Assembly: GCA_030770425.1 (NCBI GenBank)
Contig: JASJFT010000089.1
Span: 62,001-126,000 of the forward strand
Direction: 5' to 3'
DNA from: Darksidea phi
Lineage: Eukaryota; Ascomycota; Dothideomycetes; Pleosporales; Lentitheciaceae
DNA length: 64,000 nucleotides
Below the pieces are notes generated by a model that saw only the letters and a list, made by a program, of their open reading frames with translations, ran no database searches and was not told the DNA's origin. Of this stretch, positions 20,346 through 32,105 are shown piece by piece (the stretch's first letter is position 1; each line of letters starts with the position of its first letter). Made by a program: the position numbers and the translations under genes.

Positions 20346-22144
20346 TGTATGCAGGGGGTGGTTTAAGGGTTGCGGAGTTTCAGGCAAATATTCAGCTGCG
20401 CAAGGTGTGTTCGATAGTAGAAACTTATCGTTACACCCGCATATATATATACATACTTCATCTGTACTCGGGTCTTGTAGATCTCTGTCAGGGTCAATCT
20501 CAGTGTAGAGACCATCTTGGCCGAGGCTGTGACACAACGTGGCAGGAAGAAACATAGTAGAGATTTGCTCACAACCGACAACTCATTGAGGAAGCTTTCT
20601 TGGCCAAGAAGGTGACTAACATTATACTTTAAGGTTGGAGGAGGCTGAATCCCGTAACTGTGGAGCGTCTGGCTGACTGTGCTTACTTCATGAATCGCTT
20701 CCAACTCCAAACTCGGATGCTATAGCCACTCTACGCAATTTCACGGACAAAATAGACGGCCGTATGCTTATGGTGGTTCTTGGCCAATAAGATCAGAATA
20801 TAATTTCGCTTCTGGCGCTCGACATTACTTTAGAACTCATATAACTGTTGCAGCGGCATTGTAAGCGAAGGAACGTTACTTCCTAGACATTGTTACACGT
20901 ACTATATTAGACAGGTCATATGACTAGGCATCAAGCAGACCGGATCGTGGATGACTACACAGCAGAAGAAAGGATGTGGGATAATTGCTCACAATGGCTC
21001 TCAATCTACCCCTCAAACCATATGTATTTCCCTCGTGCTGGTTAGCTGGAGTACGACTATGCTCGAAAGCCCTGTCAGTCGAGTTGAGGTATCTGATTCC
21101 ATCCCGAGAGGGTCTGGCGCTGAGAAGGATGCAACAGCCTTCAGCAACGAACCGGAACGGGGATACTGGATTGGAACATTTTGCGGTAGAGCCAGTGCTT
21201 AGGTGAAGAGACCAGCGGATGTGATCAAAGGGGACATTGCAGTGCCGAACAGCTGTGAGGTCGAGCCGGTGCATATAGTTCATCATCCGCTGGGAGATGG
21301 GAAGGGATGGTACTAGCTCGATACCATATCAGATGGCCAGATATAGCGATAGCCATCTCGCAAGGAGCGTGGGTTTGATGACGATGTTGTCCCCACAACT
21401 ACCGTCCTCGACATTATCAACGATTCTTAACATCCGCCAATCACACACGTTCAGCACAATCATGGATAGCACAAGAGTCAAGTGTCTCAATAGGCGGCAG
21501 AACGATTGGCGAAGTCCGCTCTTGCAAGCCTAAGGGCGAACAATCCTAGCCAAGCACGTGAAGATCAACATCAACGATGGCATCATGGCTATTGCAGGAA
21601 GTGAGATCGGCCCATGAGGTAGCTGTCCTCGTTGCCAGAACGGAGAATAGAGGAAGCGGTTGATTCAATGATGTGACTGTATTTTTCAGCCGCGTAATTG
21701 AGGTAGAGCAGCCCGGATCTTGCGGACGGTCCGCCGGACTGATTTAGCTCCCGCCTACCCTTTTGCCGTCTCGAAAGAACCACATGTGGCACGGCTGCGC
21801 TGCCGAAGCACCGCTGCACGATCATCAACATCGTCATCAAACACCTCCAAGCTTTCCCTGTAACCGCCAGACATGCAGCCCCGGTTTAATCGTGGACTAT
21901 AATGTCGTGTTCGCGTACAGCCGTTCATCGCGACATCGTCCGTGTGAGCGACCGGGGTTTGGGACTCCTCGGAAAGCAAGCTTAAAAGCCCGGGACGATG
22001 ACCAGGTTAAAGGCCCGATCACGGATGAACGACGAAGCTACCGCATATGTAAGTGTTGACCGCCGCCCTTTGAATACATTACAACAACAGAGCTTAGTAT
22101 GCGGGTTTGTTATTCCGACAATTTTAGCTGAAATTTGGTGTACA
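20346..22144. other. Intergenic region between divergent genes
   Basis: A 1.8-kb gap between the glyoxalase-like gene (minus) and the SDR gene (plus). I found no coding frame with family resemblance or convincing splice signals, and no RNA gene. A long dinucleotide-like run (catatatatatacatac) at about 20440 lies in the leader of the glyoxalase-like gene. Confidence 0.45.
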
Positions 22145-23133
22145 ATGGTTGCTTTCAACCCCGCCACAGACATTCCAGCTATGACGGGCAAAGTGGTACT
22201 GGTTACTGGAGGTATGCGACACCCCATAGACTTGACTATGAAGAGGAGCATGAACTCACAGAGATCATAGGAAATACAGGCCTAGGCAAACAGACGATCG
22301 CCTACCTCGCCGCGCACTCCCCCACGCGCATCTATCTCGCCGCGCGCACCGCCTCCAAAGCAACCTCCGCAATCAAGGACATCCAGACCCTCGTCCCCAA
22401 TGCCGATATAGAGCACCTTCCTCTCGACTTGACCTCCTTTGCCTCCATCGCGGAAGCCGCGAAGATCTTCAACTCGAAGGAGAAGCGCCTCGACCTCCTT
22501 ATAAACAATGCCGGCGTGATGGCTATGCCCTACAGCCTCACCAAGGAGGGGTATGAAATACAATTCGGCACAAACTACATGGGTCACGCGCTCCTGACAA
22601 AGCTGCTCCTACCTGTGTTGCTAGAGACAGCGAAGGAACCCAATGCTGACGTGCGCATTCTCAACTTGTCAAGTATGGGACACCGCGCGGCACCTTCAGG
22701 GGGCATAATCTTTGACCAGCGCAAGCTCGAGACATATTCGACATGGACTCGCTACGGCCAATCCAAGCTCGCTAATATCCTCTTCACGCGCGAACTCGCC
22801 ACCCGCTACCCGTCCATAACCTCTGTCTCCATCCACCCCGGCATCATCATCACCGACCTCTTCGCCTCCGTCGCCTCCAACTTCTTCATGAGAATCGGCT
22901 TGTGGGTATACGGGTTTTTCACACCAATTCTGCCGGGGCATTTCAAGGATACAAAGGGTGGGGCGTTGAACCAGACATGGGCGGCGACAGTCGAGAAGGG
23001 GAAGCTGGAGAACGGCCAGTTTTATGTGCCGGTAGGGTCCAAGTCGAACGGAAGTGCTTATTCGAGGGATTTGGGACTTGCGAAGAAGCTGTGGGAGTGG
23101 ACCGAAGGTGAATTGGAAAAGCATGGGTATTGA
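22145..23133 (+). CDS. Short-chain dehydrogenase/reductase (retinol dehydrogenase/WWOX-like)
   Basis: Exons 22145-22211 and 22271-23133, giving 309 aa. The 59-nt intron (GTATGC...CATAG) interrupts the cofactor motif, which reads VVLVTGGNTGLGKQT after splicing (TGxxxGxG, residues about 20-28). Other SDR landmarks: DLTSFASIAEAAK, the NNAGVM motif, YMGHALLTKLLLPVLLE, NLSSMGHRA with the catalytic Ser, and YGQSKLANILF containing the catalytic Tyr and Lys (YxxxK). SIHPGIIITDLF follows as in classical SDRs. A hydrophobic segment near 235-250 (FMRIGLWVYGFFTPILP) suggests membrane association. It is an NAD(P)(H)-dependent oxidoreductase of unknown substrate; nearby genes do not define a pathway. Confidence 0.88.
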
Positions 23134-23983
23134 GGACTGGCACAAGTGTTTCTGTTCCGCACAATACGTTTATGGGACTTGGTTCGTTGGAGTGATAGTA
23201 TAATGGCTGTCTATTATGTTTACGATAGCTGGTTATATATCTTGAAACCGTCATAACAGTTATTACGTGCATTTGAGAGATTCTAGCGTTTCTGTCAGTA
23301 AGCTAGAACAGACAGCAACACCATTTGCGCGAATTTACACTACAAAAATGGCGTATGATTCGCTTTTACGAGCCATGCATCACCAAGACCGTCTTCCACA
23401 ACAGCAGAAGTTTTCGAAGAAGAATAGATAAGTCAAAGACTATCACACAATCCAGTCTCGAGGGATCATCTCCAATTTGACTGGAATTCTTGAGGGTGTG
23501 AAACCTGCCACCACTATGTAGAAAAGCTTTTCCGTGCGGACCTTACAAGAGAGACTCCTGCTGTGCACATCCAAAACAAATGTAGAAGAAGCTTATACGC
23601 TAAGGTGTCATAGACGTTACCCGACATCCCCTAGTCCCGCGAAGTGAAAAACGCCGACCTAGACTCATGCCCCATCCTTGTCCCATTGAGCTCCAGCACG
23701 TAAACAACTTTTAGGAACTAACACCCTATCGTGCCGTAAAAGTGGAAAGCTAGAAGTGAGAAGGTTCCGTGTGCTGCTTCCGTCGCCAATACGAATTATT
23801 GTACCCCGCAGGCTCTCCCTTGGCCAAGGCTTGAGCCGCTGGGGGATGCTTCTGAGGGTTTTGTGGTCGAGGAGGCTGGCTCTGGTTCAATCGCCCCCGT
23901 AATGGCTGCGAGAAGAGCTGTTACCCGTCGATTTACCCACCGAAAGCTGTAGTTTTGAACAAGGTGGGAAGCTCCTGCCCGTC
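23134..23983. other. Intergenic region with fragment of a second relic copy
   Basis: An 850-bp gap between convergent genes. At 23534-23579 it carries a short degraded copy of the last block of the relic at 16901-17333 (see the separate entry). Otherwise no gene is seen. Confidence 0.45.
23534..23579 (+). pseudogene. Partial diverged copy of the small secreted-type gene
   Basis: By eye about 38-39 of 46 bases match 17185-17230, and most differences are transitions in both directions. The matching segment covers the part encoding VDLTKGTPTVQIQ in the first copy. Here the frame has stop codons (ATGTAG at 23516-23521). It is probably an old duplication decaying in parallel. Confidence 0.35.
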
Positions 23984-26244
23984 CTACTCATCGTCGCTAG
24001 TGAGATCGATAACGCCGTCGTATTGTGGTATCGGGCGCGCGGGCGCTTGAGGATAACGTCTTGAAGTTGGTGGAGCAGTAGGTGCTGCTGGTCTTATACC
24101 AAACCGGATTGGAGACACGCTGTGCATGACCTCTTGACATTGAGAGGAAGGTGACCTTATTCGTCCAAATGTGGAAAATGACCGAGGCGGAGGCATGGTA
24201 CGATTCGGAAGTGAGCGGAAATTATCCTTGAACATTGTCGGCATGATCGGCGACGTCGTCGATGTAACACCTGTCGGCACTGCTGTCGTTAGGGGGACCA
24301 TTGGCCCCGTCTGGGCAATGGGCGCACGATAGCTGTTGAGTTCCGATATACGGTGTTGGCGAGCCTCATTAGGGTTAACAAGCGGAATGCGCTGCGAAGT
24401 CGAGCCAGGGGCCAATGGAGGGACGACGACCAGACGTCCACTCATGGGCGTTTGAGTTCGCCGCGTCTTTTGGGTTGAAGGTGCTGTGGAAGAGACGGGC
24501 TTCGATACAGCACTTAGAAATTCAATGTCAGGATCCGAAGTGTCTACTGGTGAAGAAATCGCACGAGACGAGCCAATTATGTTAGCTGGAGATGGCAATG
24601 AAGGTCGAGAATGGGAAACATCAGACAGGGGTTCGACTCGTAGTCGCTTTGGGGGGCGAGCATTGACAGGTGGTGTTGCAGCGTCACGCTCTGTTGTGAT
24701 GTTGCTACCCCTAGGTAGTACTGTTGTCGGCTTGGTCCTTGCCGTCGGCCTCCCCAGCTTCACAGTAGGTGACGCCGACGTTGTAGGCCCTCGCTGTGCG
24801 AGCGCTGGTTTAGCCTTGCCACTACGGTCAACAGTAGTCCTGTCAACAGCTCCCCCGTTCCGTTCAAGGTTGTCTATGAAGTTCCAAATGAACCTCCACA
24901 ACCGCGTGTGGAGCCGCAGGTCGGTAAAGTTCTCGCGGAGCTCACCCCGCAGCGCTTGAATATCGCCGATTAGAAGTCGGTTGTTGCGCGACTCTGAGTA
25001 CATGGATATGAGGACTGTAACAGCCACCATCTCGACTGGTGCAAAGGTCTGTACACCACAGAGTCTTTTGTCGGCGTTCGTAAAAGTATTCGGATCTAGT
25101 CCGATGAGATCTTGAAACGTGTACCAGACGCCTGCCAGATGCGATTTGACACCATCGTCTAAGGCGCTTTTGTTTCCCAACAGCTTTTGCAAATGGGAGT
25201 AATTGGTCTTCAAACTCGGAATGCCATCGCGAGCGGTTGGATGTTGGACTTCAATTATCTGACTGAAGCAGCTGAGAGTCATCTGAAAGTCCTTTGCGCG
25301 CGCTCGATCCTTCAGAAGGGAGTAAATGGTGGAGAAGTCGTTGACGTAGCAACGAGCAAGCTCCTGCCACGGCCCTGTCGAAGCATGCATTTTCTCGGGC
25401 GGAGGGAGTTGGACGTCCATTTGCACCCGAGAAAATAGTTCTTCTTCCTGCTCTTGCGAGAGACCTGCATACTCAAATGACACCAACTCCTTATTAAGAA
25501 ACTCTTCTTGGACGGTAATTGGGAGTGTCTTCTTATTCCGTCCACCTGGGGTGTCGGGTGTGATGCAGAACCACCATTTCTGGCCACGGTGGTCATTGCA
25601 TGGAATGACACCATTGATGAATGCCCTCACAGAAGACAAACGCTGCTTGCCATCCACGCACACAAGCGTATGCCCAGATGCAGCTCCATTTCCAGTTGGC
25701 CGCGGCTTTCTATTGAGTATAATCGGGGGAACGTAGAAGTTCTCTACAAAGGTGAGCTTGGTGTTTGTCAAAAGAATAGCGCGTGTAATATACCCATAAG
25801 AGAGTTCACTAGACCGGTCATGCGGTCGGCTACAAGTTGTCAGCATCAGGTCTTACTACGAGACAAGAACGGCCGTACCAGTCCACACCACATCTCGCTG
25901 ATATTCGGGATCAACATCGATTACGCCGTCCTCGAGTGCAGCTATCAAACTTTTAGTGCGACCATGATTTCGACACGTTGGTTCTTACTCATGAGGTACT
26001 TAAGTGTTCGTCGATAGTCGCCCGGTGTCGACAGCTGCGGGCGTGCCTTGTACGAGGCCTCACCCTCTTGCGCTTCCTCATCGAGTAGGAAATCATCGAG
26101 TAGGAAATCATCAGACTCATCTACTTTTGATTTGACAGCGGGCTGAGATCTGTAAGCGGCGTTTGAAGGCGTATGAGTAGATATCTTGTCAGACTTGGCG
26201 CGTACCTGAGTCGGTATCGGCTCCATGTTTGCCAGCCCTAGCAT
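23984..26244 (-). CDS. DUF262 (GmrSD N-terminal/ParB-like) domain protein
   Basis: Exons (minus): 25989-26244, 25879-25941, 25794-25829, 23984-25743, giving 704 aa; the introns are 47, 49 and 50 nt. After splicing, residues about 75-330 form a DUF262 domain: YRRTLKYLMTALEDGVIDVD, PEYQRDVVWTADRMTGLVNS, LMENFYVPPIILN, LVCVDGKQRLSSVRAFINGV, VQMDVQLPPPEKMHAS. The DGKQR core is the form of the DGQQR signature of this ParB-related NTP-binding fold, known from the GmrS part of bacterial type IV restriction enzymes. Here no nuclease domain follows; instead comes a long disordered Ser/Thr/Pro-rich tail (about 410-704). Exon 1 has a 2x15-bp tandem repeat (26079-26108) encoding DDFLL twice. The role in fungi is unknown to me. 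The Met at 26226 is an alternative start. Confidence 0.85.
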
Positions 26245-26773
26245 TGTTGAGAAGTAACTGGTACAAGAAGCGCTCTTCCAACCTAGTATACTTTCACGCT
26301 AGCTACCTTAACTCAGTTTGCTTATGTAATAATGTATAGCAGTGGAGATTCTAGCTTTAAGCTTCCACCAAGATGAAGAGTGGGTAGAAAGTGAGGGAAC
26401 TAGGTGGAAAAACCAAGGCATTTAAACAGTGACATTCAAGTGGGGCGCTATAGTTACTTTAGCGTTACACAGCTTTTACTGGATTGCTGTTTGATCGTGA
26501 GGTCACCTTGCAGTAGCCGTGTAACATTATCCTTAATAGTATAGCTGTTCATTGGTCCCTAGACGCCACTCCCAATATCGACGTTGCGGGGTCATTGAGC
26601 AATGTTTGAATGTGAGTGACACACAGCGACGAGTAAGGCAGGACGTCAGTGTCTGCGCATCGTGCTGCTGAAGATTACCCCCGTTCATATCAACACTCAA
26701 TCAAAGGGACGAGGCTGAATGACCGCCGCGAAATTACCAGCCAGCAACTTCTCGCTCTGCCGAGAAAATGGTA
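26245..26773. other. Intergenic region
   Basis: A 529-bp stretch between two minus-strand genes; it should contain the promoter of the DUF262 gene. Nothing else is recognisable. Confidence 0.45.
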
Positions 26774-28116
26774 CTACTGCTCCCCGTGAAAGTCAAACAT
26801 GCCCTCCTTCACAACCTTGCGCAGCTGAGCTGCTGCACGACCCGTCTCTCCGCCACCCTTGGTAGCTTGCTCCAACCCGGCGACGATTGCTGCTTCCGCT
26901 CTGTCGTGAAATACTCTCTGGCGATCCTCCCTGTCTTCGTACATTTCTGCCTCTTCGTCTCTCGGTGCCCCGAACAAATTCAAATGGGCGTATACGTTCG
27001 ATCTCTCTGATAGAACGTGGTGCTCTGTCTGCCATAGAGGAAACTTGTTCGCTCCACTGGTATTTGTCGCTGTTGTTTGTGATGGTGGTAGCAGACCAAC
27101 CCTAAGGAAAGATGCAAGCGCGGTCATCTGCTTGACCAGAACTTTGGAGTCTCCGGCCGCTTTTCCGAACGACTTAGACGCAGACCATTTGCCCGATGAA
27201 ACATTTTGCCAGCTGAGAAGACTGAGAAAGCAATTTAGCGTCTTCACCCAGCCCCCAGCGCAGCTGACTACTTCGTCTCCAGCTACTCCTAGCAACCACT
27301 CTAGAACGTCAAGCGCGAAAATCCGGATATCGGTTGCGAGATGTGTCATTCCGGCTCTGGTGTGCAACAAAAGCTGGTCTGTGTGGCTAGCAATGTCGTT
27401 CTTCGGTAGACTTTGGAGGAGTTTTAGCAGCTGTTGGCGAACAGCATTTGACCGGTCCAGAACAAGGCGCTGTACAGTGGGTATGATGACTGAAGTCGGT
27501 TGTGGCAAAGGTAAGTCGGGGGGATGTGTCGATATGGCAGTTGTGAGATAAGCCAGTGAGTCGCGTCGTTGAGTGTCGGATTTGTGGTTGAGCAGAGCCA
27601 AGTGATGGGCACATTGCGCTTCCAATGTAGGAGCGTTGGTAGAAAGAGATTGCTGTTTAAGAGAAATCGCTGGATAGATCTGATCAGTGACTGTACTAAA
27701 TTGTCGTGCGAAATCCGAGCTGGCAGGGCACCAAGCTATAGAGTAGAACCTTTGAAGGCAACCAGCATGCACAGTCCGTATGGGGAGCAATGAAGAACAT
27801 CCCAGATTGGCGTGAAGGACGTCTACACCGTCATTCCACGCGAACGGAACAGCCTCTTTCGCGGATTCCGTGTCCAGGTTGCTCTCAGCGGCTGACAGTT
27901 ATGAAGGCTGCTACACTGGCCGTGAAAACTGTGACAAAACGTACCCTTAGCCTTGAAATTTGTATCTGTTGCATTCACTGCCTTTGGCTTTGTCTTGCCG
28001 ACCTTCAACTTAGCTTTCTAAAAAAATTAGCAACTGCTATGAGGCCATTAAAGTCGGCCTTCGCGTACTTGGAAGTCCTTCTTCTTTTCCTTCTTTTTCT
28101 TCGCGCTTGAACCCAT
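26774..28116 (-). CDS. IPI1: Pre-rRNA-processing protein Ipi1 (TEX10 family)
   Basis: Exons (minus): 28069-28116, 27945-28017, 26774-27669, giving 338 aa. Ipi1 works in the Rix1-Ipi1-Ipi3 complex, which in yeast acts on pre-60S particles in the nucleus for ITS2 removal. The N-terminus is the family's Lys-rich start (MGSSAKKKKEKKKDFQ | KAKLKVGKTKPK ... TNFKAK), followed by AISLKQQSLST and a HEAT-like region with SDTQRRDSLAYLTTAIS, VRQQLLKLLQSLP and DIRIFALDVLEWLL. Intron 2 is long for this window (275 nt) and happens to be open in frame with exon 3, so a start inside it would give an equally long but wrong protein; the conserved N-terminus in exons 1-2 decides the model. Confidence 0.9.
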
Positions 28117-28399
28117 GTTGCCTGTTCACCCACTATCCAGTTGCTTGCTCCAGAGTATGTACCAGTATTCGAATTGCGCGAGAAGCATGAATGATGTCGC
28201 TTTACATGTGACCAAGCTGCGGAGGTAAAAGCAGCCCTTCAGAAAATCTATGACGCGAGTAGAACGCTATACCATTTTGGAAATAGCGTACCATTCTCTT
28301 GGCAGGATCAACACGAACCTAGGAGGACTTTACAACTCTCCATTGCTCCCTAGACACTAGTCGATTGCGCAGCGTATAATTGCTACTTACGCCCTCAAA

Positions 28400-28912
28400 A
28401 TGGCCCAGCATACAGTAAGTGGTTTTACACTAGGATTAGAGACGGACTGAGCTGACTATCCCGCCAGCCAGACGAGACGCTCGCACTTCTCACCCGCCTA
28501 AGCCAGAAGCCCGGCGTCCAAAGCACCCTTATCATATCACGCGAAAGTGGAGCTATCGTGCGCACCTCCGGCCTCATATCCAAGTCTACGTCGGCGAACC
28601 CAAATAGCACACTTCCGGCTTCTTCCCTTGATACCGCACCAGATGGCCTTGCAAATGGGACAAGAGAGAGTGGGATACATAGCGCTGAGGATGTGGCCAG
28701 CATGGTTTGGTCTTTCATAAGCGCTGCAGGAAGCTTAGTCGAAGGATTGGACAAGGAGGATGAGGTCAAGTTACTGCGGCTGCGGACGAAGAAGAATGAG
28801 CTGGTTATTGTGCCCGGTAGGGGAAGCACTAGGTCACGCGGCGATGCACTTCTGACGAGATTCAGATTCCAAGTACATTCTCGTGCTTATACACGATACT
28901 CCGCCAGCATGA
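28400..28912 (+). CDS. Roadblock/LC7-type dynein light chain
   Basis: Exons 28400-28414, 28468-28816 and 28860-28912, giving 138 aa. Exon 1 encodes only MAQHT. The second intron is only 43 nt, and its removal gives the family ending SDSKYILVLIHDTPPA. Conserved blocks are ETLALLTRLSQKPGVQSTLI, ISRESGAIVRTSG, and DEVKLLRLRTKKNELVIVPD. Roadblock light chains bind dynein intermediate chains and help form the cargo-binding part of cytoplasmic dynein; the same fold occurs in small-GTPase regulators (MglB/Ragulator), but the ending fits DYNLRB best. A loop of about 45 aa in the middle is longer than in animal DYNLRB. The gene starts 283 bp from the IPI1 start, divergently. Confidence 0.85.
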
Positions 28913-28998
28913 TGCGCTTGGTACGCGCTCATCTTTATAGTTGTCCCTTCGGCATTTATGATACCCCTTCGCCCTGATGCGAAGATTCAGACTTCCCT

Positions 28999-29549
28999 TC
29001 ACCAGTGAGCCTCGCCGATCTCGACCGTGTTGACGTCAACACCGTCCACGAACCAACGTTCTACCGAAGACTTAGCAGAGTTCACGCTGCATAACCGATG
29101 TAGACTTACCAGACTCGCTGAGCTCGACATCGTTACCGCTCATCTGTCGCTTACGCATCTTGCCGTCCTCCGCGAACGTCCAGTCCTCTAGGCCATAGCA
29201 CCGCTTCCACTTCATTCCATCATGCGCATCCTGATACTCGTACCAGAATTGGACTGCGATTCTGTTGTCTGTGAACGCGAAGAGTTCCTTGCGAAGGCGG
29301 TAGCTCTTCTCTTTCTCCCACTTCTTGGTCAGAAAATCCTCGATTGCGGCTGTGCCCGAGAGGAAAGATGAGCGGTTGCGCCAGATGCTGTCGGGAGTAT
29401 ATGCCTTGGCGATGGTTTTTGGGTCCCTGTTGCTGTTAGCTCGGCTGAAAAGCTACATTGCAGCTTCCGTACTGGCTGTTCCACAGGTCCTGCGCCCTCT
29501 TGACTTTGGCATGCGCCGTTTCCGCGGTGAATGGTGGGACAAGAGACAT
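28999..29549 (-). CDS. DUF1348 / NTF2-like (SnoaL-type) protein
   Basis: Exons (minus): 29473-29549, 29110-29426, 28999-29060, giving 151 aa, the usual length. The sequence reads MSLVPPFTAETAHAKVKRAQ, DPKTIAKAYTPDSIWRNRSS, TKKWEKEKSYRLRKELFAFT, RIAVQFWYEYQDA, WKRCYGLEDWTFAEDGKM and ends RWFVDGVDVNTVEIGEAHW. This family adopts an NTF2-like cone fold and occurs widely in bacteria and fungi; its reaction is unknown. Introns are 46 and 49 nt, the latter replacing an unspliced stop-containing stretch with the conserved C-terminus. Confidence 0.88.
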
Positions 29550-30100
29550 CTTGGTGTTATGAGTAGGTTGATCCTAATCAGGCGTCGTGAGATGTTCTGC
29601 AGAAGAGAGAAGAGATGCGATTTATATAAAGTGCCTCAGCCCTTCTGCCGGTGAACCGACAATGGTTCAAGGGCAGTAAGCTCTAAGACCTTACCTTTTA
29701 TACCACGTTTCCCAATCGTGCAGCTCTTTCTTTGCTTAGTCTTCAACCTTTCCTGTGCCGGTTACATCAACGTGATGTCGCATGGAGCGGCAACGCAAAC
29801 GCCGAAGCCGATAGTACACCGAAGCGCGCACGAAGTTTCCAGCTCTGCCGCCCGACCTCTCAGCTGCTGCCACAAGCAATTCACATTATTTGGAATGCTA
29901 TCCTCTGCAATTACTCAGCTTGAGCACTTGAGCACCCCGGCGACTCGGTTGATGACGCAATTCCCCCGCGGTCCGCCCGCTTTGCAAGTGGTGCCCCACC
30001 AAAAGCTCCCCCTTGAGACAAGACAGTCAGCCTTCATAAGCTGCTCGATTCTCCGATTGCTTCCTATTCAAGCAGATACTTATAGCACCAATCATTCGCA
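29550..30100. other. Intergenic region between divergent genes
   Basis: 551 bp between the DUF1348 gene and the peroxiredoxin gene, probably containing both promoters. ATATAAAG at 29620-29630 could be a TATA element for the minus-strand gene if read in reverse, but that is weak. The small open frames at 29718-30113 are not supported. Confidence 0.4.
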
Positions 30101-30897
30101 ATGGCTCCTCTGAAAGTTGGCGACTCTTTGCCTGAGGGCGTGAAGTTTGAGTATGCACTGCAGGACCCTTCTTTCTCCACTACACCCAGGAGGATATTGC
30201 AAGTCGAAAGCTAATGAGCATGTAGATGGGCACCCATCACCGACAGCGACCCGACTGCCTGCGGTCTTCCCCAAGAGTACGACGCTAGCAAGGAGTGGAA
30301 GGATAAGAAGGTGGTCCTCTTCTCCGTCCCCGGTTCGTCTCTCTCAACGTCTACTTCTAACCCTGTAAAGCTGATCGAAGTTATGCATAGGCGCCTTCAC
30401 CCCCGGCTGCCAAGCTCGTCATCTGCCCCCGTACATCGAGAAACTAAGCCAGTTCAAGAGCAAGGGTGTGGACGTCGTGGCTGTTATCGCGAGCAATGAC
30501 AGTTGGGTAATGAATGCGTGGGGCAAGGTCAACGGCGTCAAGGGCGATGATATCGTACGTAAACTTACGGAGTCTCGGAGACGAGGATGGACGAGATGGT
30601 TGACTTTGATATAGTTATTCCTCGCCGACACCAAGACATTCTTCTCCAAGGAATATGGGTGGCCCGCTGGCATGGGTGACAGGAAGTAAGTGTTGTTGAT
30701 GGATCGTTGGTTTCACGTGCTAATGAGGGAACAGTGGCCGCTGGGCTATGGTATTTGATCATGGCAAGGTGACCTACGCTGAGCACGAGACGAGCCCGGG
30801 TGAAGTTTCGGTGAGATCGCATCTATTGACGAAGCTCGCGGTGGTACTAACGAGCATATAGGTCTCCGGTGCTGAAGCTGTCCTCTCGAAGCTATAG
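30101..30897 (+). CDS. Peroxiredoxin (PMP20/Asp f 3 type), peroxisomal
   Basis: Exons 30101-30150, 30226-30332, 30391-30554, 30615-30685, 30735-30810 and 30862-30897, giving 167 aa with five introns. It is a thiol peroxidase of the Prx5/AHP1 group that reduces peroxides with a catalytic Cys in the motif PGAFTPGC (Cys59). Other blocks are [44 protein letters not shown] and [19 protein letters not shown]. The protein ends AEAVLSKL; the terminal SKL is the canonical PTS1 peroxisomal import signal, as in yeast PMP20 homologues (AKL), whereas many fungal relatives end in a weak or absent PTS1. Relatives include known fungal allergens. Confidence 0.93.
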
Positions 30898-32105
30898 TGC
30901 CTACCCTTGTAAGGAACACTCTAGCTGAGAGCCAATTTACTAAACGCTGTCCTACACGTACCCAATATGCTGCAATACTTGGAAGCGTATTCTGTTCCAT
31001 CCGGACGGAGCTCCACTCTTCAAGAGCATCTTGCTCTGATGTCAATCCTCCACCCCAGCCAAGGCCTAGCTAGTGTAGATTTCCACCTCTAGACAGTAAA
31101 GAATAAGATACTTTCTTGACAAGATCAGGTGTTTTGGCGGGGAAATTATACATCCGCTAATATTGTCTTAAACCAGAGAATCTATTCTGGAACGCGTTCA
31201 CTTCCATCTATATAACTTAGTTATCCACTATTTAGTGGTCAAGTAGCGTGAGGATGAAGCTGTCATCAGCAAAGCATACGATCCGCCGAAACCTGCAGGG
31301 TGCCATGGAGCATAAGGGGAATCGTCATCTTCCCGTCTTCAGTGTATCTGATGGCCGAAGAATGACACGAGGTGGATCAAGAACGTCGTTGTCGCAGACC
31401 GTGTGAAGTAACGCAATCGCCGAGCACACATCCGCTACCTGAAACCGAACAAACCACAAACTTGAGATCCTGTCCTGAACCCAAGACGGCTCTTCTGGTG
31501 TGATCAAATGTGTTCAAACATCCAAGCCTCGGAATCCCTGGATGTCCGGTTTCGGAGGATAATGTGCAGCCGCAGGTGCGAAGGTGGCGTAATTCCTGCC
31601 TATGTGGCTTAACACCATATTTGACTGTAGAGATACCTGCGCGCCAATGCAGAGGTCATATCGATCGAAGAGCAGATGAATTTCCTTATTTTGAGAAGAG
31701 GCACGGTTCTTGACCCTGGCTGGTGCTCTGACACGCGCCCGGTTGTCGCTTCATCCGATACTCGCCGCACAAGCCCCAAGCCAGACCTGAAACGGTTCCT
31801 GTCTACAACATGCTAAATACAGCAACGGCCATGAAAGTCATGTTGCGCGCGCCTGTCGTTCGAGAAAGGATGAGCCTGGGGACAAGCAAGGTTGTGAGGC
31901 TGAGGGGTGCTGTGACATGTGGCGGTAACGGTCAAGCGTTTGAAGTGGTCTTGGTCGTGCGAGGGGCGTGTTGAAGGAGACTATAAAGGCCTCAGGATCC
32001 CAGGTTTTTGACAGTCCACTAAATTCCGGAGAGAGTGTTATCCCTACTAATAATTACTTTTCTTACCCAAAGTTTTTCACATTTAATCTTGTTCGATACC
32101 TAAAC
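30898..32105. other. Intergenic region
   Basis: 1.2 kb between two plus-strand genes. A short minus-strand frame at 31325-31507 looks slightly protein-like (FQVADVCSAIALLHTVCDND) but has no splice context and no family I know. A CTATAAAGG motif at about 31980 may be the TATA box of the next gene. Confidence 0.4.

Noticed and set aside
17698..24000. Secondary-metabolite cluster around the dehydrogenase, glyoxalase-like and SDR genes
   Set aside because: No backbone synthase, transporter or regulator is present; the genes are separated by long spacers and the relic copies.
26774..27790. Alternative IPI1 start inside intron 2, giving a single-exon 338-aa frame
   Set aside because: It would replace the conserved Lys-rich N-terminus of exons 1-2 with unrelated sequence; the identical length is coincidence, since the 275-nt intron is simply open in that frame.
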